Source: Lingula anatina
Taxonomy: Eukaryota; Brachiopoda; Lingulata; Lingulida; Lingulidae
Length of the DNA: 64,000 nt
Direction of reading: 5' to 3'
NCBI RefSeq assembly: GCF_001039355.2
Contig: NW_019774947.1
Span: 248,001 to 312,000, forward strand
A program made the translations under genes and the position numbers. A model generated the notes under the pieces. That model worked only from the letters and a program-made list of their open reading frames with translations, was not told where the DNA came from and searched no databases. Below, one piece after another: positions 47,301 through 58,230 of the stretch; position 1 is the first letter of the stretch, and the number at the start of each line of letters is the position of its first letter.

Positions 47301-50300
47301 NNNNNNNNNNNNNNNNNNNNNNNNNNNNNNNNNNNNNNNNNNNNNNNNNNNNNNNNNNNNNNNNNNNNNNNNNNNNNNNNNNNNNNNNNNNNNNNNNNNN
47401 NNNNNNNNNNNNNNNNNNNNNNNNNNNNNNNNNNNNNNNNNNNNNNNNNNNNNNNNNNNNNNNNNNNNNNNNNNNNNNNNNNNNNNNNNNNNNNNNNNNN
47501 NNNNNNNNNNNNNNNNNNNNNNNNNNNNNNNNNNNNNNNNNNNNNNNNNNNNNNNNNNNNNNNNNNNNNNNNNNNNNNNNNNNNNNNNNNNNNNNNNNNN
47601 NNNNNNNNNNNNNNNNNNNNNNNNNNNNNNNNNNNNNNNNNNNNNNNNNNNNNNNNNNNNNNNNNNNNNNNNNNNNNNNNNNNNNNNNNNNNNNNNNNNN
47701 NNNNNNNNNNNNNNNNNNNNNNNNNNNNNNNNNNNNNNNNNNNNNNNNNNNNNNNNNNNNNNNNNNNNNNNNNNNNNNNNNNNNNNNNNNNNNNNNNNNN
47801 NNNNNNNNNNNNNNNNNNNNNNNNNNNNNNNNNNNNNNNNNNNNNNNNNNNNNNNNNNNNNNNNNNNNNNNNNNNNNNNNNNNNNNCACGCGAAATACTG
47901 ACGTGACCCAGTTTTACAACGCTACTGCTTTCACAAAACTCACCCGTAAATCAATAGAAAATCTTCTCCAAGTTTATAAAATCAACGAAGTCCACTTTAT
48001 TTGCTCCTTTTTTATCAGTGAATATTCGTAAACTATAAAAACAAACAACAGGCGGTCTGAATTTCGGAACATGAAGTGATAGAGAAAGTGTATTCTTGAC
48101 ACGTGATTAAATGGTGTCAAGAACAGTTGCCTCGTTTCGTTCTGTTTCTTATACTTCAAATAAGGCACAGAACTGCGAAAACGAGGCACTCACAGGGAGA
48201 TAGTAACTGCTGGTTATTTTTAGGCATACGCGCATGCGTCTTTCCGTTACTACTAAATCAAGTGCTCAGAAGCATGGGATTACGTATGTAAACAGAAAAT
48301 GCCATATTTGCTTAGAAATAAATATAATTTTCAGTTAGCATGAGTGAAAATATACTTTGTTGTTCCATATAGTCCAGCGAGGCGGTGCTTTTGACAAATT
48401 TCAGCGAGGCGCTTGCAAATATCATCGAGGCGGGCGCCTCGCTCATTTAAGTGCAGGGGAAACATTGAATACATTAAGGAGAGCATTACCTGTGCAAATG
48501 TACACGCCTTACCTGTACAAATTACTGTACAAATGAACGGGAAGCGGACTCTCTATAATGGGAGACTTGAGATCTCTGCTATATGTTACACCAGCGTTCA
48601 ATAATTAGAAAGTAATGGTAAAGGCTTATCTTTCAAAGCAGGTGCAGTCAAAATTTAAACCAGGGCCAGTCCAAGAGAGGGCAGGGGTAACCCTAGAGAA
48701 GGGTTGGGATATTGTCATTATTCTCGTCAGAACGGCTAACCATTTTCACGGTATGTATGTACAGACAGATAACCATTCACTTCTTATAAAGCCACTGGAA
48801 GTACTATTATAGATTGATGTCAGTCCATAGTCTTGAACCACCCTCAGCTGTCACCTTGATTGGTTAGAAAAGGATTGTCCTAAAATCACTACATGATTTG
48901 AAAACAGGCGCACAAAATCAATAACCACATAAAATGATCTTACAGTACCATACTAGTCTACTATAAAGCAAAACAGATGTTGTTAAATCCCCTTAGGGTC
49001 CCATAGAGTTGAATAATAGTAGTCCAAAAGGTTTGACTGGAAAATACACATGCTATTCCATTTTTGAAAATGAGCATGCTATTCCATTTTTGTAAGTGTA
49101 AAATATTGGGAGTGTTATGTACTCCAAATATTTTACACTGCAATTACTTTTGGGTCCATTAACTACAAATTCCTTGCCAATTCATGTGCCAAAATTTGAA
49201 CATTTAGACTGGAATTAAGTCTTCATTGCTATCAATGTGGTGAGTTTACCAGCCAATAGGAACAGTCAAATTGATTTAGTTATAGCTACTCTCTTGTGAC
49301 TTTGGTCGTTACTATGGTAGGGATAGTGAGTTCTGACAGTCTGGCACACACTACCAAGCCAAGCCCCTCAAATATGCCATCAAATTAGTCTTATTACTGA
49401 CATTATAGGCCTTCCCATTGGTTATAATACAATACAATAAATTTTATTTCATGTCGGTTATAAATTGAATGGAAACATTAGCTTTACAGCTATTCTCCGA
49501 CTGTGTAAGGACAAAAACATATCTACAATAATGCAATATTACACAAGTAAAGAAGATAAAAATTGTTCCCAAAGGACAAAGAGCTACAGTATGCTTTTTA
49601 CTTACAGCTTACAAATATTGGCACATTTAGTGTGGTTAAGGACCATTAATATTTATAAATTAACACTTCTTTTAGCAAAACCTAGAAACAGAAATTACAC
49701 TTGTGAAAATGGAATTGGTTTGAAATGATCCCAAGGGACACCGCCTTATAAGTTATAGGGTGAGCTTGCTAGACAAGGATACCCACACGTGAATTAAAAA
49801 TTCAAAATATAATAGAAACAGCTGTCAAACCACACTCAAACTCACTTCACTGACACTTAACATCCTAGGCTACATCGTTCCATTCATCATTTCTAAATCC
49901 CATGTCACACATCAGTAGAAATTCACGATAAACACTTTCCAAGTCCCCCCCCCCCCCCCCCCCCCGTCGTTTCGAGAACAGGGAAATTACTAGCTTTTCA
50001 TGTAGACCTACTAGTAGCATCAAAATGGCTTTATGAAATGGAGCAGTGTCATATTATGTTTCGGGTAATATTAAACAATTCATTTTGGTAATTCTCTCAG
50101 TTATACTATTTTAACTTATATGCTAGCATTTGGTTGGCATTTGTGGCAAAACAAATTGGCTTCATACGTATACTGAACGACGCCATTTTCCAGAAGTCTA
50201 AACCTTTACCAGGGGGTGGAAACGCGCTATTTATATGATTATGACGAGCCTAACCGTCAGCACCGGATATTAGTTAGTGACCTTGAGGGGCAATTAGGCT

Positions 50301-50631
50301 TGGTCTTTGCGGCACGCGCGAACAGTAGTCGATCTACCACACCTGGGTCTTTTGTTTTTGACAACTGTTCACTCGTCAAGGAGGTGCTTGTTCAAGACTA
50401 CTGACTGATATCTACTAGTACTACCAGTGGCTTCATTAGTAACGTTCCCACAATACATGGTTTTCTGTCTGTGCGTACATACCCTGAATTTGGTTAGCCT
50501 CACTGACGAGAACAATGGACGTTTCTTACCCCTCTCTAGGATTACCCCTGCCTTTACCTGCCTTTGGTGTACTTACCACTCGTGCTGCTTGTCCCAATAA
50601 GCATAATGATACACAGAGCTTGTTCCCACAT
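44359..50631 (-). CDS. Ig-superfamily membrane protein, four exons, 308 aa
   Basis: Exons (minus): 50631-50577, 45927-45601, 45314-44958 and 44546-44359. All introns are phase 1 with GT/AG ends, the sum is 927 nt and the stop is TGA. Residues 1-18 form a signal peptide (MWEQALCIIMLIG...). Residues 20-127 are a V-like Ig domain with VIWDLD (C-strand Trp) and GGVYTCRV (F strand). The B-strand Cys is absent (GGSILLRSP), and a second Cys lies in the G strand. Residues 128-246 are a second extracellular region with two Cys and several N-glycosylation sequons (NVS, NLS, NFT, NNS). A Pro/Thr stalk leads to a hydrophobic segment (about 285-306) that ends two residues before the C-terminus. It is therefore either a tail-less type I protein or GPI-anchored. 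A B-strand without Cys recalls CD2/SLAM-family V domains; orthology is not claimed. A probable adhesion or recognition protein. Confidence 0.8.
46053..46284. mobile_element. Foldback MITE, family A copy 2
   Basis: It has the same plan as 4263-4525: CCATTCCCA end, CACTAAATTGCTATCA inner arm, AAGCTGATAGCAATTTAGTG opposite arm and an inverted end (GGCATGGGAAACC). It lies in intron 1 of the Ig-like gene, about 125 bp upstream of exon 2. Confidence 0.8.
46320..46503. mobile_element. Foldback MITE, family B copy
   Basis: The ends GGCCCCATTCAGATTGGGG and CCCCCATTCTGAGTGGAACC are inverted. Subterminal GACTAACTAGTCCGAGG pairs with the inverted arm near the right end. It directly follows the family A copy in the same intron. 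Confidence 0.85.
46825..48467. mobile_element. Probable hAT-like non-autonomous element containing an assembly gap
   Basis: The left end CAGTGTTTCCCCTGGC and the right end GCAGGGGAAACATTG are inverted, in the style of hAT terminal repeats (CAG(T/G)GTTTCCC). Near the left end is a GC-rich GGGGGCATGCCCCCC palindrome; near the right end are repeated GCGAGGCG words. An 8-bp target duplication was not found. The centre is lost in N 47163-47886, so a transposase cannot be excluded. Confidence 0.55.
47163..47886. other. Assembly gap, 724 N
   Basis: Unknown sequence preceded by an A-run. The 246-codon open frame over it is an artefact. Confidence 0.98.
48840..49340. repeat. Diverged interspersed repeats inside intron 1 of the Ig-like gene
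   Basis: 48845-48930 resembles the loop of the foldback at 11066-11509 (CTGTCACCTTGATTG). 49060-49335 resembles the reverse complement of about 28040-28330 (AGCATGCTATTCCATTTTT; GAACATTTAGACTGGAA). Both look like old copies of dispersed repeats. Confidence 0.6.
49947..49967. repeat. Poly-C tract
   Basis: About 21 C in intron 1 of the Ig-like gene. Confidence 0.95.
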
Positions 50632-50752
50632 TTTGATTGTGTGATTTACTTGGAATGAACCTGGAATGTAATCTTAAAAAGAAACAAACACAAGTAAGGG
50701 CTCCAATATGACTCCCTCAGTCAAAGCATTGCACGATGACCTCGTTTTCACC

Positions 50753-50787
50753 ATGCGACCACGTGACCACGATATGCGACCACGTGA
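50753..50787. promoter_or_regulatory. Twin E-boxes upstream of the Ig-like gene
   Basis: ATGCGACCACGTGA occurs at 50753-50766 and 50774-50787, placing CACGTG cores exactly 21 bp apart (two helical turns) about 130-155 bp upstream of the ATG at 50631. CACGTG is the canonical bHLH-Zip (Myc/Max/USF) site. Regulation of this gene by such factors is inference. Confidence 0.45.
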
Positions 50788-52176
50788 GGTGCACACCGGG
50801 AATAACTCAGTGACTCACCTGTACAGAGTTTACGTACCTGGATAACTGAACCTGAGTCAGTTTCACTACAAATATATGTATCAAGCGATGCTTGTGGACG
50901 GGATGTGCGTCTAAACCAAATGTATTTCTGTATTTTCACATATGTTTTTGTATTATCTAACTTCAAATTAACAATGAAATACTCATGAAATAATATATAA
51001 ATCATTTTCTTTCAGTGTTCGGACGCGGACGGACTTGGGCAAAATGAGTCATGAAAAGCGTCTGTGCAACGCTGTCGCGGATCCACGGTATCAAGAAAGG
51101 GAGCCTCCCCACCCATTTCCATTTTCCCAAGTGTTACACGATGGCGTAGTGTATTTTTTCCATGAATATAGACTTAATTGTTTGCTTTCTAGAAATTATA
51201 TATTAACAGTTTTCACTTACTGAATTCTGGAAAATCAATGTGAAAATTGGGGAAAACTGCAAAGAAATAATTAAGATAATTTGGGGCACACCGCTGGTTA
51301 AAACAAAACCTTAAGTTTTAATGACTTTTCCTGGTATAATTTACACACTTACCATTTGACAGCACCATTTAGCATACCGACATCCATGCTAAAATATAAG
51401 TTCAAAGTCACACCTTGAAAATGCTAAAATGAAAACGAGATAACTGTACTGAAATGAGTTCATTTTCAACACCTTTTTTTTTTTACATAAAATAATCAAT
51501 TTACTTTCATAATTAATAATTTAATTGATTTTTTCACAACTGTGGCAACAGTTTTTATTCTTGGATTACTAATATCCAATTTTGTAACAGCCAGAGAGAG
51601 TTCCTGGGCCTGCTTTCACGCCACCTTTCGCAATTTTTAGAAATTTTTGGCCTGTTTCACCTTGAAATAAAGGTCAAATCCAACGACATATTTGAAATCT
51701 CCACATCTGACTTTTGGTCAGCCATCTGTAGAAAATATTTCCATAATTACTTTGGTTTTGTAGATTTTTAGCATTTCATTTTGCTAATTTTGGACAGGGG
51801 TGCATTGTAACGAGTGCCACACCTAGACCCAAGTACACACAAAGCCCAAAATTCACATGGATCGATTTGATATTATACGTGACCTATAGCTATATGCAAG
51901 GGATGGATACAGGGGCTCTTGAAGTTTAGGAGGATAAGTGGTATCAGTGACATGGCAACGGAGCCGGTGGATCCAATGGAGAAGGGACTAAAACCATGCG
52001 TACTGCCTGGGACACGCTGGTGGTACAATAAAATAAAGAGTATCTAAGCTGTAGATCTAAAATTTCTAGAACTGATATGCATATCTTTCTTTATTTTGTT
52101 TACATGGATGATGTAAATTTTATTGATTTATAATTAAAAGCATATTTATAAGAGGATGACAAAGCTTAACAAACAA
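50788..52176. other. Intergenic stretch between the two minus-strand genes
   Basis: A small GC-richer patch around 51010-51140 has a short plus-strand frame starting MGKMSHEKRL, unsupported. 51395-51440 is a fragment of the ~340-bp repeat (inverted). AATAAA on the minus strand at 52182-52177 may end the acyltransferase transcript. Confidence 0.35.
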
Positions 52177-52895
52177 TTTATTTCAACAAGATTCTGAGTT
52201 TCATAACATTTAATACTTGTATGTCAACATAATCAATTAATCTTTAATAAAAGTACAAATATAACCATACTTGATTATAACAAAAGAATATACTGAAAGC
52301 ATTCTACAGGCCTAAAATTGCACCAGAATTTAGGAAGCACTTTTTAAAATTACGCAATAATTAAAAAATAAATTCACGAAATAATCTGCATATATCATTT
52401 GTTCATTAAATTGCACATTCTTTAAAATCATTCACCTAATGCACTGTCAGTTTTGCTTGAAACTGTTATACAACTGAAAAGAATATCTAAACTAAGACAA
52501 AATAGCACTATCTGGTATTTTAACAGTAAAAGCTTGTTCGAAAATATCCCAAGTATAGCACAAACATAAAACATTTCTTTTTAAAACTTTTAACTGATAC
52601 AGCTTTGGTGTATTGGAGACTATTGTCAGCATGACCCAGTTTTAAAATGAGGCGCAAACATGTCATTTCTGTGTTATCGGGTATAGCTTGCCCCAAAACA
52701 TATGAACACAATGAAATAACAACTTTTAATAATAGAAAAAGACTGCCAGTATAATCATTACTGGTGATTTCCGTTTCCTGGATAACAATATCTAGTATAA
52801 AAATAGCATAGAGAATGCATGGCACAAATAAGCCAGCTAATGTATGAACTTGACATCATGTAATGAAAAAAAATATTACACAGAATTGGCACCAA

Positions 52896-55800
52896 TTACA
52901 TAGTATAAAATGGATCCTTGACAATCTTTTCTGGGTGCCCAGTAATAAAATGCCAAGTGTTCATCATCTGGTCAGAGAAATTCAGTCCACAGATGTGTCC
53001 AGGGTTTTTGGGCCTAAAAACATACGTGTACCCCTTACTGACTAATCTTAAGCTGTTCACAAGGTTATACACCATCCATGCCCCCAGTAACAGGTTCAGG
53101 ACCATGGCTGAAAACAACCAGGGGTGACCGATACATGCAACAGTGACCAGTCCCCACTGTCCACTAACTTCAGGATGGATGACCGCCAGGTACACAAAGG
53201 CCTCTATTACGAAGGCAAAGTTACACAGTCCCATGTAGATCAGGAAGGATACAAAAAGGAGGTGGTTGTTGTGGCCCACACATTTCATGGTAAACAGGCA
53301 GTGGTGGTCCATCTTGTGGCAGCATCTTTCACACAGCTTACAGTGCTTGGTGGGTTTGGATGGAATCAACTGAAATATAGGGACATTGTTTTAGGTGTGA
53401 TGGTAGTACTCTTGTGGGAAACAACTTAAATATAAATACATTGTGCTCTACTGGGAAACAACTGAAATATAGGCACATTGCTTTAGGTGTGACAGTAGTA
53501 CAGTAATAAATACAACTTTACACAGTCTTAATATGTAACTATTTTGAAAATGAATCCCCATTCTTGAATTCAGGTTTTTTTCACTGCACACTAAATTTCT
53601 CTCAATGTTTAAGGACAGATATGTTCGACTGATGTGGATACTTGTAACAAATATACCTGATACAGTACAGATGGCATGTATTCCATAAATGAATAACACT
53701 GGGTTCCCATACCTAGATTGATCTAACAAAATCGGTCCAACTCCAAGGAGTTTCTCGCTAAATTGCTTTCAGCTTAAGCGGCTAAGAAGTCTGGCAAGCC
53801 TACTAAAGCTGCTAAACTATAATTTATTACCCCCTTTCAGCTTCAGTAAGCATGACAGACATTTAAGCCACTTAAGTTGATTACAATTTAGCAAAAATCC
53901 CACAGGAGATAATTCAATCCAAAGTTAGTACAATAAGGTCTGGGAATGGTCTCTAAGTTTCAGTACATTCTCCTCTCTGTACATTACCTCACATATGTGG
54001 CACCAGGCAGAGACAGGGAACGGTCCCTCCACCAGGTCTTGTAATGTGTAACACGTGTTACCTTCAGGTTTCATTTTCGAAACCATCACAAATCCTGGAA
54101 AAAAAAAAACATGAATAGGTTATTTACAAAAGCTGATCTTGTCAGAGTAATGGTTAACCTTTCCATTGTGTGACAGCCACTAAATTCAGTTTTACAATAC
54201 TTCTGATGAAAGTATCTAAGATCATATCAACTCGTATTCTGTCCCATGACAATCAACATCGGACCTATCTTTATCTCATGATGTGATAACTAATGATTAC
54301 CTGGATCCACCAGCAGTATTCTTCCGTGTATGTACACCAGTCCCGTCACCATCACCGCTGACACCACCACCAGGATCCTATCTCCTGCAGTCCACAGTGT
54401 GGGCAGCACCTCTGTACAGAACAGCAGCAGGGACTCCAGGACACCCAGGATTAGAGTGGATGCCTGGAGGTGATTTGGCATTCTGGAATGAAAACGGACT
54501 TCATGATGACAACTGAATTTGCAGAAATGAGCAATTAAACTGAATTTTAATGTCTTAAACAAAATCATTACAAAAGATGTTTGTATTCTTTCTCAAAGTT
54601 ATTTCTTTATTGGAATGACAGGTGTGCAGCAGAATGAAACTTAATTATTAACAGGTATGTTTAAACGAGTAATATTACTAAATCATCACTGTTATCCACA
54701 CCATATCCAGGTGACTTACTTGCTGATATGACTCAACCTATGAGAAGTCTTTCCCAGCACCCTGTAGCCTAGATTCAGAGTGACCACAAGCATCAGGAGG
54801 CCAGCCAGCCAGTCTGATAGCACAGGGACCAACCACAGCAGTAGGAGGACAGTGTGGTGGATGAGAAATGGCCATGTTGCATTCCACAAATATATAGACC
54901 AGGGGAGACTGGGTCTCATGTTCAGCTTGTATTTGGCAAGAGATACCAGGACGGGGGCAAGCTCCTTGTGTCTGGAATGTTAGAAAGGTCATATCTTAAA
55001 ATAGTTTTTAATTCTTAAAAGATGAAGATTTTTTCTATGGCTCTGTGATTGACCAGCATTTTTCAAATCATTAATTGATATCATGTACAAAACATTTAAA
55101 AGAGATTATTTTGCAGAGCACCTAATGGCCAGATATTAGAAACAAGTTTGATTTCTCAGATCTCATTCTGCAGCTGAAATACCAGTGCTGCCCCCTACCT
55201 TTGTGTCTGTCCTCTCTGTGCTAGTTCCACTGGTGTGAGCCCTTCTCGATTTTTACTCTGCAGCTGGTGTGTCCCGTTCTTTTGTAGCAGCATCCATGAC
55301 AGGAAACCATTGCCACGCTGAGCTGTGATGTGAAGTGGAGTTGTGCCTTCACTGTCAGCCTGACGGACATCACTTCTCTGAAATATATAAAACCACATTT
55401 TTATTACAAGAAAAATTTGTAAAGAAGCTGTGTTAGACCTCATTCAGGTTCAAACATAGTACCAGCTGAATCAATTTAACTCGGTAAGCAATGTGTTTAT
55501 CTGAACACTCCTTTACAGTGGAAAATTATACATGTTTACATGAGAAACGATGAAACTCTGCATAGGATACAACAGTACATTGGATATGAAAGTGTGTTAG
55601 ATGTGACAGTGAGTTGGATGCCACAGTGTGTTGGATGTGACAGTGTTAAATGTGACATTGTATAAGATAGGACAGTGTGTTGGTTATAACAGTGATAGCA
55701 CTAATAGTTGTCTTTAATGTTGAGTGACTTGACCATGACACTCACATCATGTTTCAGTAGATATTTAACAGCATCGATGTGTTCCCTCTCACAGCAGATG

Positions 55801-57843
55801 TGGAGCAGACTTTGTTGGTCTTTGTTCAAGTCCCGGAGAGATAACCCACAGTAGGTAGACAGGTAGTGTATGGTTGGGCTGTAAGGGGAAACAAGACAAA
55901 CAATAGTATATGAAAAAGTCAGTATGTTTAAGGCCCCATTCCGAATAGGGGACTAGCTAGTCCAAGGGTCAAATATGGCGACCCACTACAAAGCTTGCCG
56001 TCTCATCCACTAATAGACACTGAATAGATATCCTGTGGGGAAGTATTCAAGGCCATATTTGACCCTTGGACTAGTTAGTCCTCTATTCTGAATGGGGCCC
56101 TGCTTATATTTCTTCTACTTACAAAGACATTATTTTAATAGCAATCTATTCCAAAAACACCACCTTCAGGTCAACTGTAACATTATTTGTCAAAGTTCTT
56201 ACACATGTCCACCACGTGCTGCATGGTGCAAACACGTTCTCATCTCCGCATCCTTCGCTGTGATGTCACCTCCGCACTGTCTGAGGACATGGACCAGCTT
56301 CAGGTCACCGCACTGACACGCCAAGTGGACGGGGGTCTCCTCCAGGTCATTACGGACATTGGGGTCAGCACCAAACTGGACCATCAAGGTGGCAAAATTG
56401 GTCTGGTCGTTCTTGAGGGCGTGATGGAGGGGAGTGTTGCCGCGTTTGTCTAGAAAAAATTCCACCAAGATCGATACATTCCAGGGTTATATTCAGCAAT
56501 GTTAGACCATTTGTGTACAAAATTTTAGTTTAGTTAATATGAAAAAATATATACATAATAATTACCACTGCGAAGTCTTAATGTCAGGTAAGTCAGAGAA
56601 CAGGCAGAGCTATACACATCACATCACCTTAGTACATGTGATTAACTAGTAACTGTCCAGATCTATTAGCATGCTACTAGTAACTGATCTTTTTAAGGAT
56701 CTTATAAACAAATTTCAATCTTTTCTCAACTTAAACATCATACTTTGCAGAATACTGATAGAGTCTTTTATCACCTGCACAGCCAAAATAGTCATGACCA
56801 TATATAGTATAAGAGAATATTGAAATATCTTTTATGCATTTACAGAAGTCAAAATATTGGTGTACTAGCCTGTGGCCAGTTATTTCTAAAGGGGGTTGTT
56901 TTTTTAAGAAAAAGTGGGCCTTATCATCTCCTAAGTTGATCCAACTTTAGAAATTGCATAGAGCATAGATCAAAGTTTGATTCAGGATAAATTTTGTTCA
57001 GGCCCCCCATAACCCCACTTGTCAAGATATGCCTTATGTATGCCAATGCCTTGGTTGTGTTGTAGAGAGGTGTTCATTTATATGATGCAAGGCAAGAGTA
57101 GAAGCTCTGTTTAAATGGAACTGAATAGTCACTGCAAGTCATTTACCTTTCTGGTCTATCACTGCTGGGTTCTTCATTAACAATTTCATTATCTTTTGTC
57201 CTGCAGCCATCTTTTTCTTCACCTCCTCCTGGCTGCCGTGAGAGGCCGCGCACACTGAGCCCGGCTCTCCACACGTGTGAGCTACAGAGTTCAGACTAGA
57301 CCTGGCAGCATCCAGGGCCTCAAATATATCAACCTCCTCTGCAGGATCCGAACTGTCTTGTGCCATCATTTGTGAGAGTAGTGCCATCTGTGGGGGCATC
57401 TGGACCTGCATGGCCCCTGGGACAGGACCACCAGCAGCACCTGTACCACCTTGTGACATAGGACTACCCTGCATCTGAATGCCTTGCATTGGAAAGGTTT
57501 GTCCCACTGGCATGCCTCCCATTTGTCTCACTCCTGCTGGCATTGACATGTTTCCCACTCTTGGCATTGGCATGCCTCCCATTTTCCCCACAGAAGGCAT
57601 GGGAATGCCTCCTCCCATTTGTCCCGGGATGGGGAAACCTCCCATGGCTGGCATGGGTAAACCTCCCATTGGTACCATTCCTGGAATACCCCCCATTCCT
57701 GTCTGTCCTATGCCTCCACCCCCATGACTGTGCCCTCCTGGTAACAGTCCCTGGGGTATCCCTGCCATCCCCTGGGGAAATCCTCCACCCCCATGACTGT
57801 GGTTACACTGGCCACCGCCATGACTGTGTCCATGTGATGCCAT
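52896..57843 (-). CDS. Ankyrin-repeat DHHC-type protein S-acyltransferase with a His/Met-rich N-terminus, eight exons, 756 aa
   Basis: Exons (minus): 57843-57147, 56449-56203, 55878-55746, 55377-55199, 54971-54720, 54482-54301, 54094-53988 and 53369-52896. Phases agree throughout, the sum is 2271 nt and the stop is TAA. Residues 1-190 are low-complexity, rich in His, Gly, Met and Pro (HGHSHGGG, GGMPMP). Ankyrin repeats lie at about 195-420 (RGNTPLHHA, EETPVHLAC, GTTPLHITA). About six membrane segments follow, with a DPG motif (562-564). The Cys-rich domain begins WCHICE (594-599) and carries DHHC at 620-623 (catalytic Cys 623). The plan matches the HIP14/ZDHHC17-ZDHHC13/Akr1 class, which palmitoylates Golgi and vesicle proteins recruited by the ankyrin domain. 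Oddities: HHCLF replaces HHCPW, and no TTxE motif is seen. An in-frame TGA upstream of the ATG after the probable 5' splice fixes the start. Confidence 0.92.
53698..53953. mobile_element. Foldback MITE, family A copy 3
   Basis: The ends GGTTCCCATACCTAG and GGTCTGGGAATGG are inverted. Inner arms GCTAAATTGCTTTCAGCTTA and an eroded AGTTGATTACAATTTAGC pair. It lies in the last intron of the acyltransferase gene. Confidence 0.8.
55932..56099. mobile_element. Foldback MITE, family B complete copy
   Basis: GGCCCCATTCCGAATAGGGG at the left pairs with the inverted right end (CTCTATTCTGAATGGGGCC). Arms continue about 60 bp with few mismatches (GTCAAATATGGC opposite GCCATATTTGAC). It is inserted in the intron between the second and third coding exons of the acyltransferase gene. 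Confidence 0.9.
56757..57097. repeat. Intron segment duplicated at the right edge of the window
   Basis: It begins GATAGAGTCTTTTATCACC and recurs at 63652-63985 in the same orientation at about 92 % identity. It sits in the first coding intron of the acyltransferase gene, ending about 50 bp before exon 1. Confidence 0.9.
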
Positions 57844-57930
57844 TGCTCTGGAGAATAACAAGACCAAATGATTAATTTGTGTCTTATCCATCACTGAATG
57901 ATCTTAATCTGAGTAAATGACCCCCACCCC

Positions 57931-57982
57931 TCACACACACACACACACACACGCACGCACGCACGCACGCACGCACACACAC
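57931..57982. repeat. CA/CGCA microsatellite
   Basis: (CA)n passing into (CGCA)n and back, in the presumed 5' UTR intron of the acyltransferase gene. Confidence 0.95.
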
Positions 57983-58137
57983 CTAGTGCTTTTTTTCACA
58001 AATCAAGTGCAAGCGTTTATTATAATTAGGCATTCATTGGAATGCTTTCACTTTAAAAAATATAATCAACAGTTACTAAACATGCAGTTCGACATGTGTG
58101 GACTAAAAACATATTCGCAAATGCTCAGAATGCTTAC

Positions 58138-58230
58138 CACAATGACACGGTTTAGACTGCAACTCGGTGAGACTTCCTCTTCAGTTCTCAGTTTCCATGT
58201 GTGTACAACAACCTACCTAGGTCTAATGAA
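58138..58230 (-). other. Possible 5' UTR exon of the acyltransferase gene
   Basis: On the minus strand a donor-like GTG|GTAAGC at 58137-58132 could be spliced to the acceptor at 57849-57848 (TTCTCCAG), joining this non-coding exon to the ATG exon. It would contain a five-codon upstream ORF (ATG GAA ACT GAG AAC TGA). The 5' end at 58230 is a guess; no TATA box was found. Confidence 0.3.

Noticed and set aside
47149-47889. 246-codon open frame
   Set aside because: Almost entirely assembly gap.
53124-53429. Plus-strand frame of 101 codons
   Set aside because: Antisense of the DHHC exon at 52896-53369.
56187-56453. Plus-strand frame of 88 codons
   Set aside because: Antisense of the ankyrin exon at 56203-56449.
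57479-57875. Pro-rich plus-strand open frames
   Set aside because: Antisense shadows of the His/Gly/Met-rich first exon of the acyltransferase.
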